28,976 nt of DNA from an uncultured Bacilli bacterium. GTDB lineage: Bacteria; Bacillota_I; Bacilli_A; RF39; UBA660. A program made the position numbers and the translations under genes. Below the pieces are notes generated by a model, which was given only the letters and a program-made list of their open reading frames with translations, was not told the DNA's origin and ran no database searches. This document shows positions 8,332 to 16,458 of this stretch, piece after piece. The stretch spans positions 1 to 28,976 of the forward strand of contig CAKPER010000015.1 in the NCBI GenBank assembly GCA_934149245.1, in the 5' to 3' direction. Position 1 is the stretch's first letter. Every line of letters begins with the position of its first letter.

Positions 8332-9576
8332 CTAAGTTCTATCAAAATAATTATATTTTCTTAATATCATCCTAAAATCATCATGCAGTCCCTCTTGAAA
8401 TGCATGAGCATTATCTCCAAAAATTTCCTGGGTTGCAACAATAGTTTCTCTTTTTTCCAATGACTCTACAAACTCTCTTAATTGAGTTCTCCCTTTTTTG
8501 TATTTGATTGTATTCATATAAGTATCACCATATATTCCGTTAATTACATGTAACATATAAAAAAAATAAATTTGTTCTTCTGGTAAAAGATAATTGTTTT
8601 CATACTTATTCTTTAAAAGATAAATTCCCTTCTCTAATCTACGTAAAGCAAACAGAATATTTTCATTTGATGTTTTTGATTCTAAGCCAATATTATAATA
8701 ATATTTTGGTGAAAAATTATTGTAGATAAAAGCTTTATGTTCTAATTCTCTTGCTTTATCAGTATAACCATCAAAACTAGAATATATTTTTGACATATCA
8801 TAAAAAGCACTATCATATGGTTTTAAATATATAGATTCTAAAAGCATTTGTAATAAAACTAAGCATTCTGCTTTTCTATGGGAATTTGCAGAAGTTTTAT
8901 ACATATTATATACTTTAGCATATAATAGATTGCTTTTTCCATAATTTGGAAATAGATAAGTTAACTCTTCTATTAAATCAAAACATGTTTCCTCGTTATA
9001 AATAAAACTTTTTGTTCCAATCTCTTTACTATAGATATTATTGATTTGATACTTTAAATTGGATAAAGTATATAAAAGATAAAAATTTTTACTTGAAGAA
9101 ACTTGAAGCATTTCTCCAGCTTCCTCATATGCATCATCAAGGCTTATTCTTGCCTGATTGTATATTGTGTATTTGTTCGTTTCTAAAACAGACTTACAAG
9201 CATTAGTGTGATATGATATTTTATATTTTATATAAATATCACCGATTTGTTGTAAGACTTCATAATCATTATCTAATAGTTCATAACAATTTTCTTTAAT
9301 TGATTTTAACCCTTTTTTAAAATAAGTGTTTAAATTTTTAAAATCAGAATAATTATCTAAAATGATAGCATTAGGATATCTTCTCTTAAAAACATTTATT
9401 TTTTCATCATTAATATCATTTTTCAAAACTAGAATAGCAGAATAATCACTACTCAGATTATCAAATTCACTTGAGAAATCTGAAACATACAAACCAACTA
9501 GGTTAAAAAAGTCTTTCCAAAATAGATATTCATCATTATGATGCCAATGATGAAAAATTTTTATTGATTCAAACAT
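8332..9576 (-). CDS. Unknown two-part protein, paralogue B (conserved head, helical C-terminus)
   Basis: A 414-residue paralogue of the gene at 6957-8162. The first ~131 residues are the same (one substitution) and so is the DNA. After that it resembles paralogue A at a moderate level, with insertions and deletions. Conserved blocks include FYLLYTLSNLKY, LFPNYGKS, KPYDSAFYD, YLLPEEQIYF and QEIFGDNAHAF. It is helix-rich, TPR-like by appearance, with no membrane segment. It has its own copy of the promoter and the same AGGAGG ribosome-binding site 8 nt before the ATG at 9576. The C-terminus is about 12 residues longer than in A. No function can be assigned; the closeness to sepF and divIVA is positional only, because a terminator separates them. 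Confidence 0.75.
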   Translation of the reverse strand: MFESIKIFHHWHHNDEYLFWKDFFNLVGLYVSDFSSEFDNLSSDYSAILVLKNDINDEKINVFKRRYPNAIILDNYSDFKNLNTYFKKGLKSIKENCYELLDNDYEVLQQIGDIYIKYKISYHTNACKSVLETNKYTIYNQARISLDDAYEEAGEMLQVSSSKNFYLLYTLSNLKYQINNIYSKEIGTKSFIYNEETCFDLIEELTYLFPNYGKSNLLYAKVYNMYKTSANSHRKAECLVLLQMLLESIYLKPYDSAFYDMSKIYSSFDGYTDKARELEHKAFIYNNFSPKYYYNIGLESKTSNENILFALRRLEKGIYLLKNKYENNYLLPEEQIYFFYMLHVINGIYGDTYMNTIKYKKGRTQLREFVESLEKRETIVATQEIFGDNAHAFQEGLHDDFRMILRKYNYFDRT

Positions 9577-9653
9577 AACCATGACCTCCTAATGTTATAA
9601 ATAATCTAATAACAATTAAATTATATCATACCAAGATTTAGTATTCAATAAAA
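9172..9653. repeat. 482-bp duplicated segment, copy 2
   Basis: Partner of 7758-8239. It spans the head and promoter of paralogue B. At its right end it abuts the terminator of the DivIVA-family gene, so the homology edge coincides with the edge of the preceding transcription unit. Confidence 0.92.
9620..9648 (-). promoter_or_regulatory. Promoter of paralogue B
   Basis: TTGAAT (9643-9648), 17 bp, TATAAT (9620-9625) on the minus strand, the same as the promoter at 8206-8234. It starts directly after the upstream gene's terminator T-run. Confidence 0.7.
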
Positions 9654-9676
9654 AAAGAGCCATTAAAGTTACTCTT
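9650..9676 (-). terminator. Terminator of the sepF-divIVA unit
   Basis: On the minus strand AAGAGT, a 10-nt loop, GCTCTT, then seven T including the stem end (stem 6 bp with one G-U). The stem overlaps the stop codon of the DivIVA-family gene (9669). Confidence 0.65.
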
Positions 9677-10112
9677 CTGAATATGCATCTTCTAGTAATT
9701 GGAGCTGTGCTTTAACTAAACTCTCAACTTTTGTTTTATAAACATTATAATTTTTTTTAAGTATTTGATATTCTTGTTCGGTTTTTTGGGCATTTATTAA
9801 AGCTTCGTGAACAATGGCATTAGCATTTTCTCTTGCTTCTTTTACAATAAGAGAAGCTTCTTCTTTAGCAAGTTCTTTCATTTTATCAGTTGTTTCTTGT
9901 GCAGCAATTAATGCTTTAGAAATCTTTTCATCATAATTGTTGTTAACTTTGCTCACTTGATTTTCAGCAACTTGTTTTTTTAGTTCTTCTAATTGCATTA
10001 AATAATTATTATTATCTGCACTTAAAACTTCTAATTTTTTTATAACTATATCAATGAAATTATTAACCTCATCTATATTATATCCATTTTCTACAATGCT
10101 AAAACGTTTCAT
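9669..10112 (-). CDS. DivIVA-family coiled-coil protein
   Basis: A 147-residue protein with the DivIVA membrane-binding head in short form: RFSIVENGYNIDEVNNFIDI corresponds to the family pattern F...GY...EVD.FLD. From about residue 20 onward it is almost entirely coiled coil, with an Ala/Glu-rich central part. DivIVA proteins sit at curved membrane (poles, septa) and recruit division or wall-growth partners. It lies 20 nt downstream of sepF, as in the sepF-ylmGH-divIVA cluster of other Bacillota, but without ylmG and ylmH. The ATG has AAGGTG upstream. Family membership is fairly sure; whether it is the true divIVA orthologue or a GpsB-like relative is not. Confidence 0.8.
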   Translation of the reverse strand: MKRFSIVENGYNIDEVNNFIDIVIKKLEVLSADNNNYLMQLEELKKQVAENQVSKVNNNYDEKISKALIAAQETTDKMKELAKEEASLIVKEARENANAIVHEALINAQKTEQEYQILKKNYNVYKTKVESLVKAQLQLLEDAYSEE

Positions 10113-10132
10113 AATTCACCTTCTTTACGAAA

Positions 10133-10528
10133 TTACCACTCTAAATCTATATCATTTTTGCTTTTTTTACTCTTGTCATCATCATCACTTATAGCACCTT
10201 CAACATTGACATTTTTAGGAGTGCATAAAAATATACCTCCACCTATTTTTTGTAAGTCCCCACCTAAAGCATAAACCGTTCCACTCAAAAAGTCAACAAT
10301 ACGCTTTGCTTGATCTGGTGTAACTCGCTTCATATTAACTACTACGGTATTTTTCTTTTTTAAATGATCAGCAATTTGTTGTGATTCAGAATAGGCACGA
10401 GGTTCTAATAAAATCATTTTTCCACTATCAGATGTTGGAGTAGAATGATTCGCTTTCTCCTCTTCTATTTCCTCTTCATCATCATAATCTTCATCAACTA
10501 ACATTTTCTTAAATTTAGATAAAGCCAT
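10133..10528 (-). CDS. sepF: Cell division protein SepF
   Basis: SepF binds FtsZ and the membrane and shapes the Z-ring. In this 131-residue protein the first residues (MALSKFKKMLV) form the amphipathic membrane helix. An acidic low-complexity linker follows (about 12-35), then the SepF core from about residue 40: ILLEPRAYSESQQIADHLKK, VVVNMKRVTPDQAKRIVDFL, and the conserved GGDLQKIGGGIFLCTP motif. The start at 10528 follows AGGAGATGAT and restores the amphipathic helix as the N-terminus; the frame stays open upstream to 10588 but that stretch is promoter. A promoter lies at 10560-10588. Confidence 0.93.
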   Translation of the reverse strand: MALSKFKKMLVDEDYDDEEEIEEEKANHSTPTSDSGKMILLEPRAYSESQQIADHLKKKNTVVVNMKRVTPDQAKRIVDFLSGTVYALGGDLQKIGGGIFLCTPKNVNVEGAISDDDDKSKKSKNDIDLEW

Positions 10529-10559
10529 AATATCATCTCCTATTCTTAAATATAAATTA

Positions 10560-10588
10560 ATTTTAACATAGTTTCTTTTTTTATACAA
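10560..10588 (-). promoter_or_regulatory. Promoter of sepF-divIVA
   Basis: On the minus strand TTGTAT (10583-10588), 17 bp, TAAAAT (10560-10565). The -35 lies in one arm of an inverted repeat (10587-10592 with 10599-10604), and this overlaps a second inverted repeat (10601-10607 with 10620-10626). Confidence 0.6.
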
Positions 10589-10645
10589 CTAATTTTTTTT
10601 AGTTAGACAAAATTTGACTTCTAACTATTGAATATACATTTTTCT

Positions 10646-11677
10646 TTATTTTACTACGATGAATCCGTCAGCTATAGGTCTAGTTGCTTCTTCATTTGAC
10701 CAATTAATAGGGTGATTTATGAGTTTATTTTCTATTACTAGAGCACTAGAATTTCCTCCATCTAAATTAGCTGCATTATACGCTCCATATCTTTGCATTA
10801 TTTTTATCAAATCTCCCATATCTGCACCAACAGAATCAATTCTTCGGCCATCTATAATAAGAAATAAAACTACTCCATCTTTTCTTTGGCCAATTACTGT
10901 CCTTGGATGAAGACCAAAGCCACCATTTCCGACTACTTTTGAGGCTTCGCCATTTACAATTAAGAACGGGCCAAATTCAACAGCATCTCTTATTCCTAAA
11001 GATATGGCCTCGTTGGCACTAATTCTACCTAAATATAACTTATTATCTTTGGTGAAGCCAATTAATCCTCCACTTCTTCCATAACGTTTAGAACTAATAA
11101 TTTGGCTATCTTTGATTAGAATTCCATCAGCATCACCACCACTATTTAGAGTAGTATCATCTATAAAACCGCCACCATTTATTGCAACTATAGCATTTTC
11201 TCTTTTGGCCATATCAATAAGATATTCACCACTTTTTCCTAGCTTGCTACTAACAGTTAATTTTATTTTTGCAGGATCATAGATTGCAACGAGGTAACCA
11301 GAAAAATTTTTTTCTTTTATTTCTAATAACTTATATTCTTCATTTTCATTATGTTCTAAAATATCTTTTTCATATTTATTTTTATAAACTACTGTTTCTA
11401 TCTTACTGGTATTAATTTTTAAAGTATTAGTACTTTCGCTATTTTCAATTAATTTATTTTCTTCTAAAACTTTAGAAATAACATCATCACTATAGAAAAA
11501 GGTAGCTAAATATTGATGATTCATGGTAGTCATAGCAGTTGTGATTAAGAAATTTCTAAATCCAGAATATGGACCATATAATAAAAATGCTCCTCCACCT
11601 ATACTAATTATAGTAAAGATAATGATAATAATAACTATTTTGGGCATTCTTCTCTTTTTTACTATCTTATTTTCCAT
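10646..11677 (-). CDS. Phosphodiester glycosidase (NAGPA) family membrane-anchored protein
   Basis: A 343-residue protein with one N-terminal transmembrane segment (about 12-32) and a C-terminal NAGPA/DUF2233 domain facing outside. Domain motifs: AINGGGF around residue 165, HPRTVIGQRKDG, LIIDGR, and the hallmark YNAANLDGGNSSALV near the C-terminus. The family cleaves phosphodiester glycosides; in bacteria it is linked to exopolysaccharide and wall glycopolymer processing, and the substrate here is unknown. The start at 11677 has GGAG 6 nt upstream; it overlaps the preceding gene by 11 nt, so the two are probably co-transcribed. The only candidate downstream structure (10601-10626) lacks a T-run, so its terminator is not clear. 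Confidence 0.88.
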   Translation of the reverse strand: MENKIVKKRRMPKIVIIIIIFTIISIGGGAFLLYGPYSGFRNFLITTAMTTMNHQYLATFFYSDDVISKVLEENKLIENSESTNTLKINTSKIETVVYKNKYEKDILEHNENEEYKLLEIKEKNFSGYLVAIYDPAKIKLTVSSKLGKSGEYLIDMAKRENAIVAINGGGFIDDTTLNSGGDADGILIKDSQIISSKRYGRSGGLIGFTKDNKLYLGRISANEAISLGIRDAVEFGPFLIVNGEASKVVGNGGFGLHPRTVIGQRKDGVVLFLIIDGRRIDSVGADMGDLIKIMQRYGAYNAANLDGGNSSALVIENKLINHPINWSNEEATRPIADGFIVVK

Positions 11678-12212
11678 TATAAACTCCATCTTTATCAAAA
11701 TCTATATAATCACTATATAAATTAGATTTATATTTTTCAAGATTATTATTAGTATCTTCATTATATTTATCTATTATTTTATTGAAGCTTTTAATATCAT
11801 TTATATATACATTAACCATTTCCTCATACATTTTTCTATAATCTTTACAAATATGATTAGCATCTCTATCTTTATATATATAGCCAACACAGTCTTTATT
11901 AATATTATCTATACTAGTTTTTAACTCTTTCATTATTAGTTCATAATTATTAAATTCCACTCTAATCTCATCATAATTTTCTTGAAAATCATCTTGATAA
12001 TATGTATTTAGACTTTTTGACAAGTTTTCTCTAACTTCGTTATACTTACTAGCAGAATCTTCTACTATAGTGTAGTTATTTTTTATTTCATTAACTAGTT
12101 TTGCAGTTGTTCTTTTTTCTTCTTGATAAGCACTAAATAATTTTATGCCTCCAAATATAATTAATATTAAAATTACTATAATTATTATATACTTTACATA
12201 CTTCTTTTTCAT
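11667..12212 (-). CDS. Unknown membrane-anchored extracellular coiled-coil protein
   Basis: A 181-residue protein I do not recognise. One N-terminal transmembrane helix (about 8-24, rich in Ile) is followed by about 155 residues, mostly charged and helical, with two cysteines (DCVGY and HICKDY), which could form a disulfide outside the cell. The C-terminus ends in DFDKDGVYNG, resembling a DxDxDG calcium-binding loop. It is translationally coupled to the phosphodiester glycosidase downstream (11-nt overlap), so the pair may act together at the envelope. The ATG has AGGTAGGG upstream. Confidence 0.72.
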   Translation of the reverse strand: MKKKYVKYIIIIVILILIIFGGIKLFSAYQEEKRTTAKLVNEIKNNYTIVEDSASKYNEVRENLSKSLNTYYQDDFQENYDEIRVEFNNYELIMKELKTSIDNINKDCVGYIYKDRDANHICKDYRKMYEEMVNVYINDIKSFNKIIDKYNEDTNNNLEKYKSNLYSDYIDFDKDGVYNGK

Positions 12213-12235
12213 AATTCCCTACCTTACTAGATTAA

Positions 12236-12244
12236 AGTATATCA
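12236..12244 (-). promoter_or_regulatory. Extended -10 promoter for the 12212-10646 gene pair
   Basis: On the minus strand TGATATACT: TATACT at 12236-12241 with the TGn extension at 12242-12244. No good -35, because that region is the T-run of the rpmF terminator. Confidence 0.5.
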
Positions 12245-12255
12245 TAAAAAGGAAT

Positions 12256-12277
12256 AAAAAAAAAGTCCTAATTGGAC
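12256..12277 (-). terminator. Terminator after rpmF
   Basis: On the minus strand GTCC, a short A/T loop, GGAC, followed by nine T. The stem lies 7 nt after the rpmF stop codon. Confidence 0.75.
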
Positions 12278-12283
12278 AATTAA

Positions 12284-12472
12284 TTAAGCGACCTCAATTT
12301 TGGTCTTAGATATTTTTTCTCCTTTATAGAATCCACATTTTGGACACATTCTATGAGCTCTTATCATTTCACCACAATTAGAACATTTTACTAATCCGTT
12401 AGCTTTTACTTTATAATGAGTTCTTCTCATTCTTTTACTAGTTTTACTAACTTTTCTTGCTGGAACTGCCAT
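12284..12472 (-). CDS. rpmF: 50S ribosomal protein L32
   Basis: A 62-residue L32 of the zinc-binding type. The N-terminus MAVPARKVSKTSKRMRRTHY is typical, and CSNCGEMIRAHRMCPKCGFY supplies two CxxC pairs for one zinc ion. It follows yceD by only 4 nt, the pairing seen across bacteria. The start has GGAG 8 nt upstream and a terminator follows directly. Confidence 0.96.
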   Translation of the reverse strand: MAVPARKVSKTSKRMRRTHYKVKANGLVKCSNCGEMIRAHRMCPKCGFYKGEKISKTKIEVA

Positions 12473-12476
12473 TTTC

Positions 12477-12971
12477 TCACTCCTTCCCTAAATAATTGTC
12501 TAAGCAACCAAATGGCGACTTTTTTTCTTTTTGTAATTCTTCTTCTGTAATAAGTCTCCACCCATTCCCTTTAATAATTAAATTTTCATTTTTCTTATTA
12601 ACAATTTTAAGAGGTATCTCTAGTAATATATTTTGCCACAAATAATCACTAATATCAAGTTTATTATTAACAATTTTCAAGATATCATCACCATCAGCAA
12701 CAATATCTCCAAATTCTTCTTCTAAAGAGGTACTAAACTTCTGAAAAACATCCTCACCAGTTATATCATCAGGAAGCACCATAGTACCAGATAAAGTACC
12801 TGATATTTGAAAATTTTCATCACACAATTTAGTTATTTCACCTTTAAAAAATACATTATCTAATTTTCTGATATTCTCTTTTTCTAACTTTGATTCATCA
12901 AAATCAACAGAGATATCAATAATTAATTTATTTTCTAAATTTGTAACTAATTTAGTTAAATCAACATTCAT
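12477..12971 (-). CDS. YceD (DUF177) family protein
   Basis: A 164-residue protein of the YceD/DUF177 family, almost always encoded next to rpmF and linked to rRNA or ribosome metabolism. Recognition rests on that position and on the pattern of a central beta region (GTLSGTMVLPDDI) followed by the acidic SLEEEFGD segment and the ISDYLWQNILLEIPLKIV helix. The paired cysteines of many YceD proteins are missing here: the central loop has none. The start has AAGGTGAG upstream and overlaps nothing. Confidence 0.85.
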   Translation of the reverse strand: MNVDLTKLVTNLENKLIIDISVDFDESKLEKENIRKLDNVFFKGEITKLCDENFQISGTLSGTMVLPDDITGEDVFQKFSTSLEEEFGDIVADGDDILKIVNNKLDISDYLWQNILLEIPLKIVNKKNENLIIKGNGWRLITEEELQKEKKSPFGCLDNYLGKE

Positions 12972-12995
12972 AAACTCACCTTATCTAATTAACAA

Positions 12996-13553
12996 TTATT
13001 TTCTAGAAACATACTTACCATCTCTAGTTGAAACAATTATTTCCTCTCCTTCTTCTATGAATAGAGGAACACGTACTAACATTCCTGTTTCAACTATAGC
13101 ATCTTTAGTTGCATTAGTTGCAGTATTGCCTTTTATAGCAGGCTCTGTTTTTGTTATTTTATAATCAACCTTTTCAGGTAAATCTAAACCTAACATTTCA
13201 TTTTCATAAAAAGTTATATAAACTTCCATATCATCTTTTAAATATTTTACTTGCTCTTTGATTTGATCTTCAACTAATTCTATTTGTTCAAAATCTTCCA
13301 TATTCATAAAGTGATATGTAGAACCATCTTTATATAAGAATTTCATTGCTTTTTTACTTATATGTGCAGTAGCAACTTTAGTTCCACCACCAAAAGTATA
13401 TTCTGCAATAGAACCAGTTCTTAAATTTCTTAATTTTGTTTTTACTATAGCAGCACCTTTTCCTGGCTTTTGATGTTCTGCTTTTATAACTTCATATATA
13501 TTTCCTTCATGACTAATAGTCAATCCTGGTTTTAAATCGTTAACATTTACCAT
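12996..13553 (-). CDS. efp: Elongation factor P
   Basis: EF-P relieves ribosomes stalled at polyproline stretches. The 185-residue protein has the usual three beta-barrel domains: KOW-like (1-65), OB (about 66-128) and the C-terminal OB (about 130-185). The loop that reaches the peptidyl-transferase centre reads HQKPGKGAA, with Lys32 at the tip as the possible modification site. The C-terminal signature ends in VSTRDGKYVSRK. Its ATG has GGGAAGTGA upstream, and it lies 23 nt after rpmG, on the same transcript. Confidence 0.97.
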   Translation of the reverse strand: MVNVNDLKPGLTISHEGNIYEVIKAEHQKPGKGAAIVKTKLRNLRTGSIAEYTFGGGTKVATAHISKKAMKFLYKDGSTYHFMNMEDFEQIELVEDQIKEQVKYLKDDMEVYITFYENEMLGLDLPEKVDYKITKTEPAIKGNTATNATKDAIVETGMLVRVPLFIEEGEEIIVSTRDGKYVSRK

Positions 13554-13576
13554 TCTTTCACTTCCCTACATTTATC

Positions 13577-13750
13577 TTACTTTGTCTTTTTTTCTACGTG
13601 TTCTACAGTTTTACGACATTTTGGACAATATTTATTTAATTTTAACTTGTCTGGTGTATTTTTGTGACTTTTTGATTCTCTATAATTAGCTTCTCCACAA
13701 ACACTACAAGCTAAAGTTACTAATCCTCTATTTTCTCCTTTTTTAGGCAT
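13577..13750 (-). CDS. rpmG: 50S ribosomal protein L33
   Basis: A 57-residue L33 of the zinc-binding type, with CSVC and CPKC pairs. The core (RGLVTLACSVCGEANYRESKS without its ends) and the KLKLNKYCPKCRK motif are typical; the C-terminus is slightly longer than the common 49 residues. I chose the start at 13750 because AAAGGAGGTG lies 5 nt upstream, and the upstream extension to 13774 would take in the region behind the promoter. First gene of the rpmG-efp-yceD-rpmF unit. Confidence 0.95.
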   Translation of the reverse strand: MPKKGENRGLVTLACSVCGEANYRESKSHKNTPDKLKLNKYCPKCRKTVEHVEKKTK

Positions 13751-13780
13751 AATGCACCTCCTTTTATAACGCACGTGGCT

Positions 13781-13808
13781 ATTATACCATACTATTTGTA
13801 AATTTCAA
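13781..13808 (-). promoter_or_regulatory. Promoter of rpmG-efp-yceD-rpmF
   Basis: On the minus strand TTGAAA (13803-13808), 16 bp, TATAAT (13781-13786) with TGG just before the -10. The -35 lies inside the 3' end of the upstream penicillin-binding protein gene. Confidence 0.75.
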
Positions 13809-16059
13809 AGTATTTATTAACAATTTGTGATGATATTCTTTTATTTACTGCACCACTATTAGTTCCGTTTAATATTGAAACATCTGGACTTATGACTGCA
13901 ATACTCATCTTGGGATCTGTATATGGAGCATAACCAACGAAACTGGTAGAAATAGTATCTGTATCAACTTTACCATCACCATCTGTATCAATAAAGCTTT
14001 GGCTAGTACCAGTTTTTCCAGCTCCAACAGCTTGATAATTTCCCATATAAGCAGTACCAAGTCCATACTGAACAACGGCTCTAAATCCTTCTTTTACTCT
14101 AGACATATACTTTTCTTCAACATCTACAGTACCTAATTTAACAGGCTCTTGATTATATATTTTCTCCCCAAATTTTTCATTATTATTATCACTTGCTTTA
14201 TAAACTTCTTTTAAAAGATGTGGTTGATATCTAGTACCACCATTAGCAATCGTAGATATATACTGAGATATCTGTATAGGTGTATAAGTATCATATTGTC
14301 CTATAGAAAAATCTAGTAAATGTCCTGGCATTTTTGAGGTACCAGAGTATCCTAAACTCTCAGATGGTAAATCAATTCCTGTTTTAACACCTAAGCCAAA
14401 TGAAGCATACATATTCCTATATTTTTCAAAAGCAGAATCATCTAATGATAGTGGTTGATCGTATCTATAGTTTCCACCACCAACTTTAATAGCAATTTTA
14501 TACTGATAAACATTGGATGAATATGCTAATGCATTTATATCATTTAGGCTTCCTAAAGTTCTCCATGAACATTTTTCAGGAGTGCTTTTTATTTTTATAC
14601 ACTCATCTGTTTGATATTGTCCAATTGTTATTGCTCCATATTTATATCCTACTAACATAGAAGCTCCTTTTACAATTGATCCTGGTGTTACAGATGTTGT
14701 TACAATTCCTGGAGTATAATCTGATATGTAATAGCCACCACCATCAGCTTTTTTTACTTGTTTACCAGCCATAGCTAAAATTCCTCCTGTATTTGGATCG
14801 GCAACAATAGCAAAGCTTCTATTATAATATTGGGTGTTGACCTCTCCCTTGGTTGCTAAGACTTCTTTAGATAATACCTCTTCTAAGTATTGTTGTAAAT
14901 TTATATCAATAGATAAAACTATATCATTTCCTCTTTTTCCTTCGCTAACAAGTTCATAATTATTTCCCTTAGTAACTTTATATTTGGCTTTTGTACCTTT
15001 TAGATATTTTTCATATTGATATTCTAGATAACTAATACCAACTCTATCGTCCATACTATAACCATTTTTTAAATAATACTTAGTAAGTTCTTTAGGAATA
15101 CCTTGAGCTGATGATGAAACATTCCCTAAGATTGATCTGAATACATCCCCATAAGGATAAACTCTCTCCCAATCAAGCTTAGTGTTAAAGCCTTTTAATG
15201 TATCAATATTTTCGGATATATGAGCATACTCTTCATCACTAACATCTTCATTTTTTATAACTTTTTCAGCATAAGAATATCCTTTATTCATTAGATAATA
15301 TAAATATGCAGCCTTTTTATCTGTATCGTTATAGCCACTTAAATCAGCATCGCTAATACGTTCATAAATCATATTTTCTATATCATCATCATTAAGTTTT
15401 CTCTCATCATATTTATCCCATTCTTTATCTGTTATTTTCTTTTTAGCTGCTTTAGGATTATTTTTATACCAAAAAGTTTTAAGCATTTTATCAGATAGCT
15501 TACTATAATCTAGATTTAAGAAACTAGAAACTTCATAGGCTAGTTTTATTTCATCTTTTGTAGTTATTCCATCTGCTTTTTTATAATAAATAGTTTTAAC
15601 GGCCTTATTATCTACTATTAAATTATAATTTCTATCATAGATTCTTCCTCTAGGTGATGATGGACCATCTATTATCTTTTCGGTAGATTCAACTAGTTTT
15701 TCATCATACTTTTCTTTTTCTAATACTTGTAATTGAAATAATCTTCCAAATATTACTATAAAAAAGATAGACATAATCACTATTATTAATATATATCTTT
15801 TTTCTATAATATCAGGTAAATATTTAGTACCTCCACCTTGCTTAGACATATTATTAATTGGTTTAGAGTTATTTTTTTTATAAACTTTAGTTTTTTTATT
15901 ACTAGTTTTATTAAGAGATTTTGATTTTGGTTTAGAGAATATACTGTCTATTTTTATTGAGAAAAAATTAGACTTAGGTTTACCATTAAGAGGTTTATTT
16001 TTATACCAAAAACTAGAACCTTTTAGTTTTATTTTCTTTTGTTTCTTTTTATTTGACAT
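13792..16059 (-). CDS. Class B penicillin-binding protein (peptidoglycan transpeptidase)
   Basis: A 755-residue class B PBP (PBP2/FtsI type) that crosslinks peptidoglycan outside the membrane. A basic cytoplasmic tail (1-85) precedes one transmembrane helix (about 88-106). The dimerisation/pedestal domain follows, with the conserved SSPRGRIYDRN motif. The transpeptidase domain starts near 420 with the catalytic serine in SIVK (Ser461), SSN (Ser514) and KTGT (Lys682). No PASTA domains are seen, so SpoVD/PbpB assignment by domain content is not possible. The start at 16059 follows GGAGGGAG; the track-open extension to 16116 would start upstream of the -10. The nearest gene is rpmG, in the same orientation, with its promoter inside this gene's end. 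Confidence 0.95.
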   Translation of the reverse strand: MSNKKKQKKIKLKGSSFWYKNKPLNGKPKSNFFSIKIDSIFSKPKSKSLNKTSNKKTKVYKKNNSKPINNMSKQGGGTKYLPDIIEKRYILIIVIMSIFFIVIFGRLFQLQVLEKEKYDEKLVESTEKIIDGPSSPRGRIYDRNYNLIVDNKAVKTIYYKKADGITTKDEIKLAYEVSSFLNLDYSKLSDKMLKTFWYKNNPKAAKKKITDKEWDKYDERKLNDDDIENMIYERISDADLSGYNDTDKKAAYLYYLMNKGYSYAEKVIKNEDVSDEEYAHISENIDTLKGFNTKLDWERVYPYGDVFRSILGNVSSSAQGIPKELTKYYLKNGYSMDDRVGISYLEYQYEKYLKGTKAKYKVTKGNNYELVSEGKRGNDIVLSIDINLQQYLEEVLSKEVLATKGEVNTQYYNRSFAIVADPNTGGILAMAGKQVKKADGGGYYISDYTPGIVTTSVTPGSIVKGASMLVGYKYGAITIGQYQTDECIKIKSTPEKCSWRTLGSLNDINALAYSSNVYQYKIAIKVGGGNYRYDQPLSLDDSAFEKYRNMYASFGLGVKTGIDLPSESLGYSGTSKMPGHLLDFSIGQYDTYTPIQISQYISTIANGGTRYQPHLLKEVYKASDNNNEKFGEKIYNQEPVKLGTVDVEEKYMSRVKEGFRAVVQYGLGTAYMGNYQAVGAGKTGTSQSFIDTDGDGKVDTDTISTSFVGYAPYTDPKMSIAVISPDVSILNGTNSGAVNKRISSQIVNKYFEIYK

Positions 16060-16087
16060 ATATATTCTCCCTCCATTCGTTTTACTT

Positions 16088-16116
16088 ATTATAGCAAAAA
16101 TAGAATATAAATACAA
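16088..16116 (-). promoter_or_regulatory. Promoter of the penicillin-binding protein gene
   Basis: On the minus strand TTGTAT (16111-16116), 17 bp, TATAAT (16088-16093), with TGC as extended -10. Confidence 0.75.
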
Positions 16117-16200
16117 TTATATTGAGCATAGTTAAGAACATTTTTTTTGACAAATATGTAAACTAAAATATTTTTTAGAATATAATTTATTGGTGATTGT

Positions 16201-16458
16201 ATGAATAACTTAATAATTTTAAAATATATTAAAAATTTAACACCAGATGACGTTTACACTTATGCATGTAAAAAAGATATTATTTTAAATTCCCAGGAAT
16301 TATCAGGAGTATATAAATATATAAAAGATAATTATGCTGATTATTTAAAAGGATATTTAAAAAAGGACGTAATTTTAAGTGATGCTAAAAATATATTAGA
16401 TGATGTTAATTACAAAAAATTTGTTAAGTATTTTGATATGTATAAAGACAAAATATAA
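16201..16458 (+). CDS. Small DUF2624-like protein (tentative)
   Basis: The only plus-strand gene in the window, 85 residues. It resembles the small DUF2624 (YqfT-type) proteins of Bacillota in length and pattern: the LTPDDVYTYACKKD stretch near the N-terminus, then amphipathic helices and an ILDD/VNYKKFVKYF end. No membrane segment is seen, and there is one cysteine. GGTGA lies 5 nt before the ATG. Upstream, TTGACA (16148-16153) is present but without a well-spaced -10. Coding bias (AAA, TTA, ATA codons) matches its neighbours. Convergent with ftsX; both stop codons lie in one shared terminator. Confidence 0.7.
   Translation: MNNLIILKYIKNLTPDDVYTYACKKDIILNSQELSGVYKYIKDNYADYLKGYLKKDVILSDAKNILDDVNYKKFVKYFDMYKDKI

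Noticed and set aside
6957..9576. TIR-like NADase/defence domain in the heads of the two paralogues
   Set aside because: The beta-alpha pattern and KIF start are suggestive, but I cannot find a catalytic glutamate motif; left as unknown.
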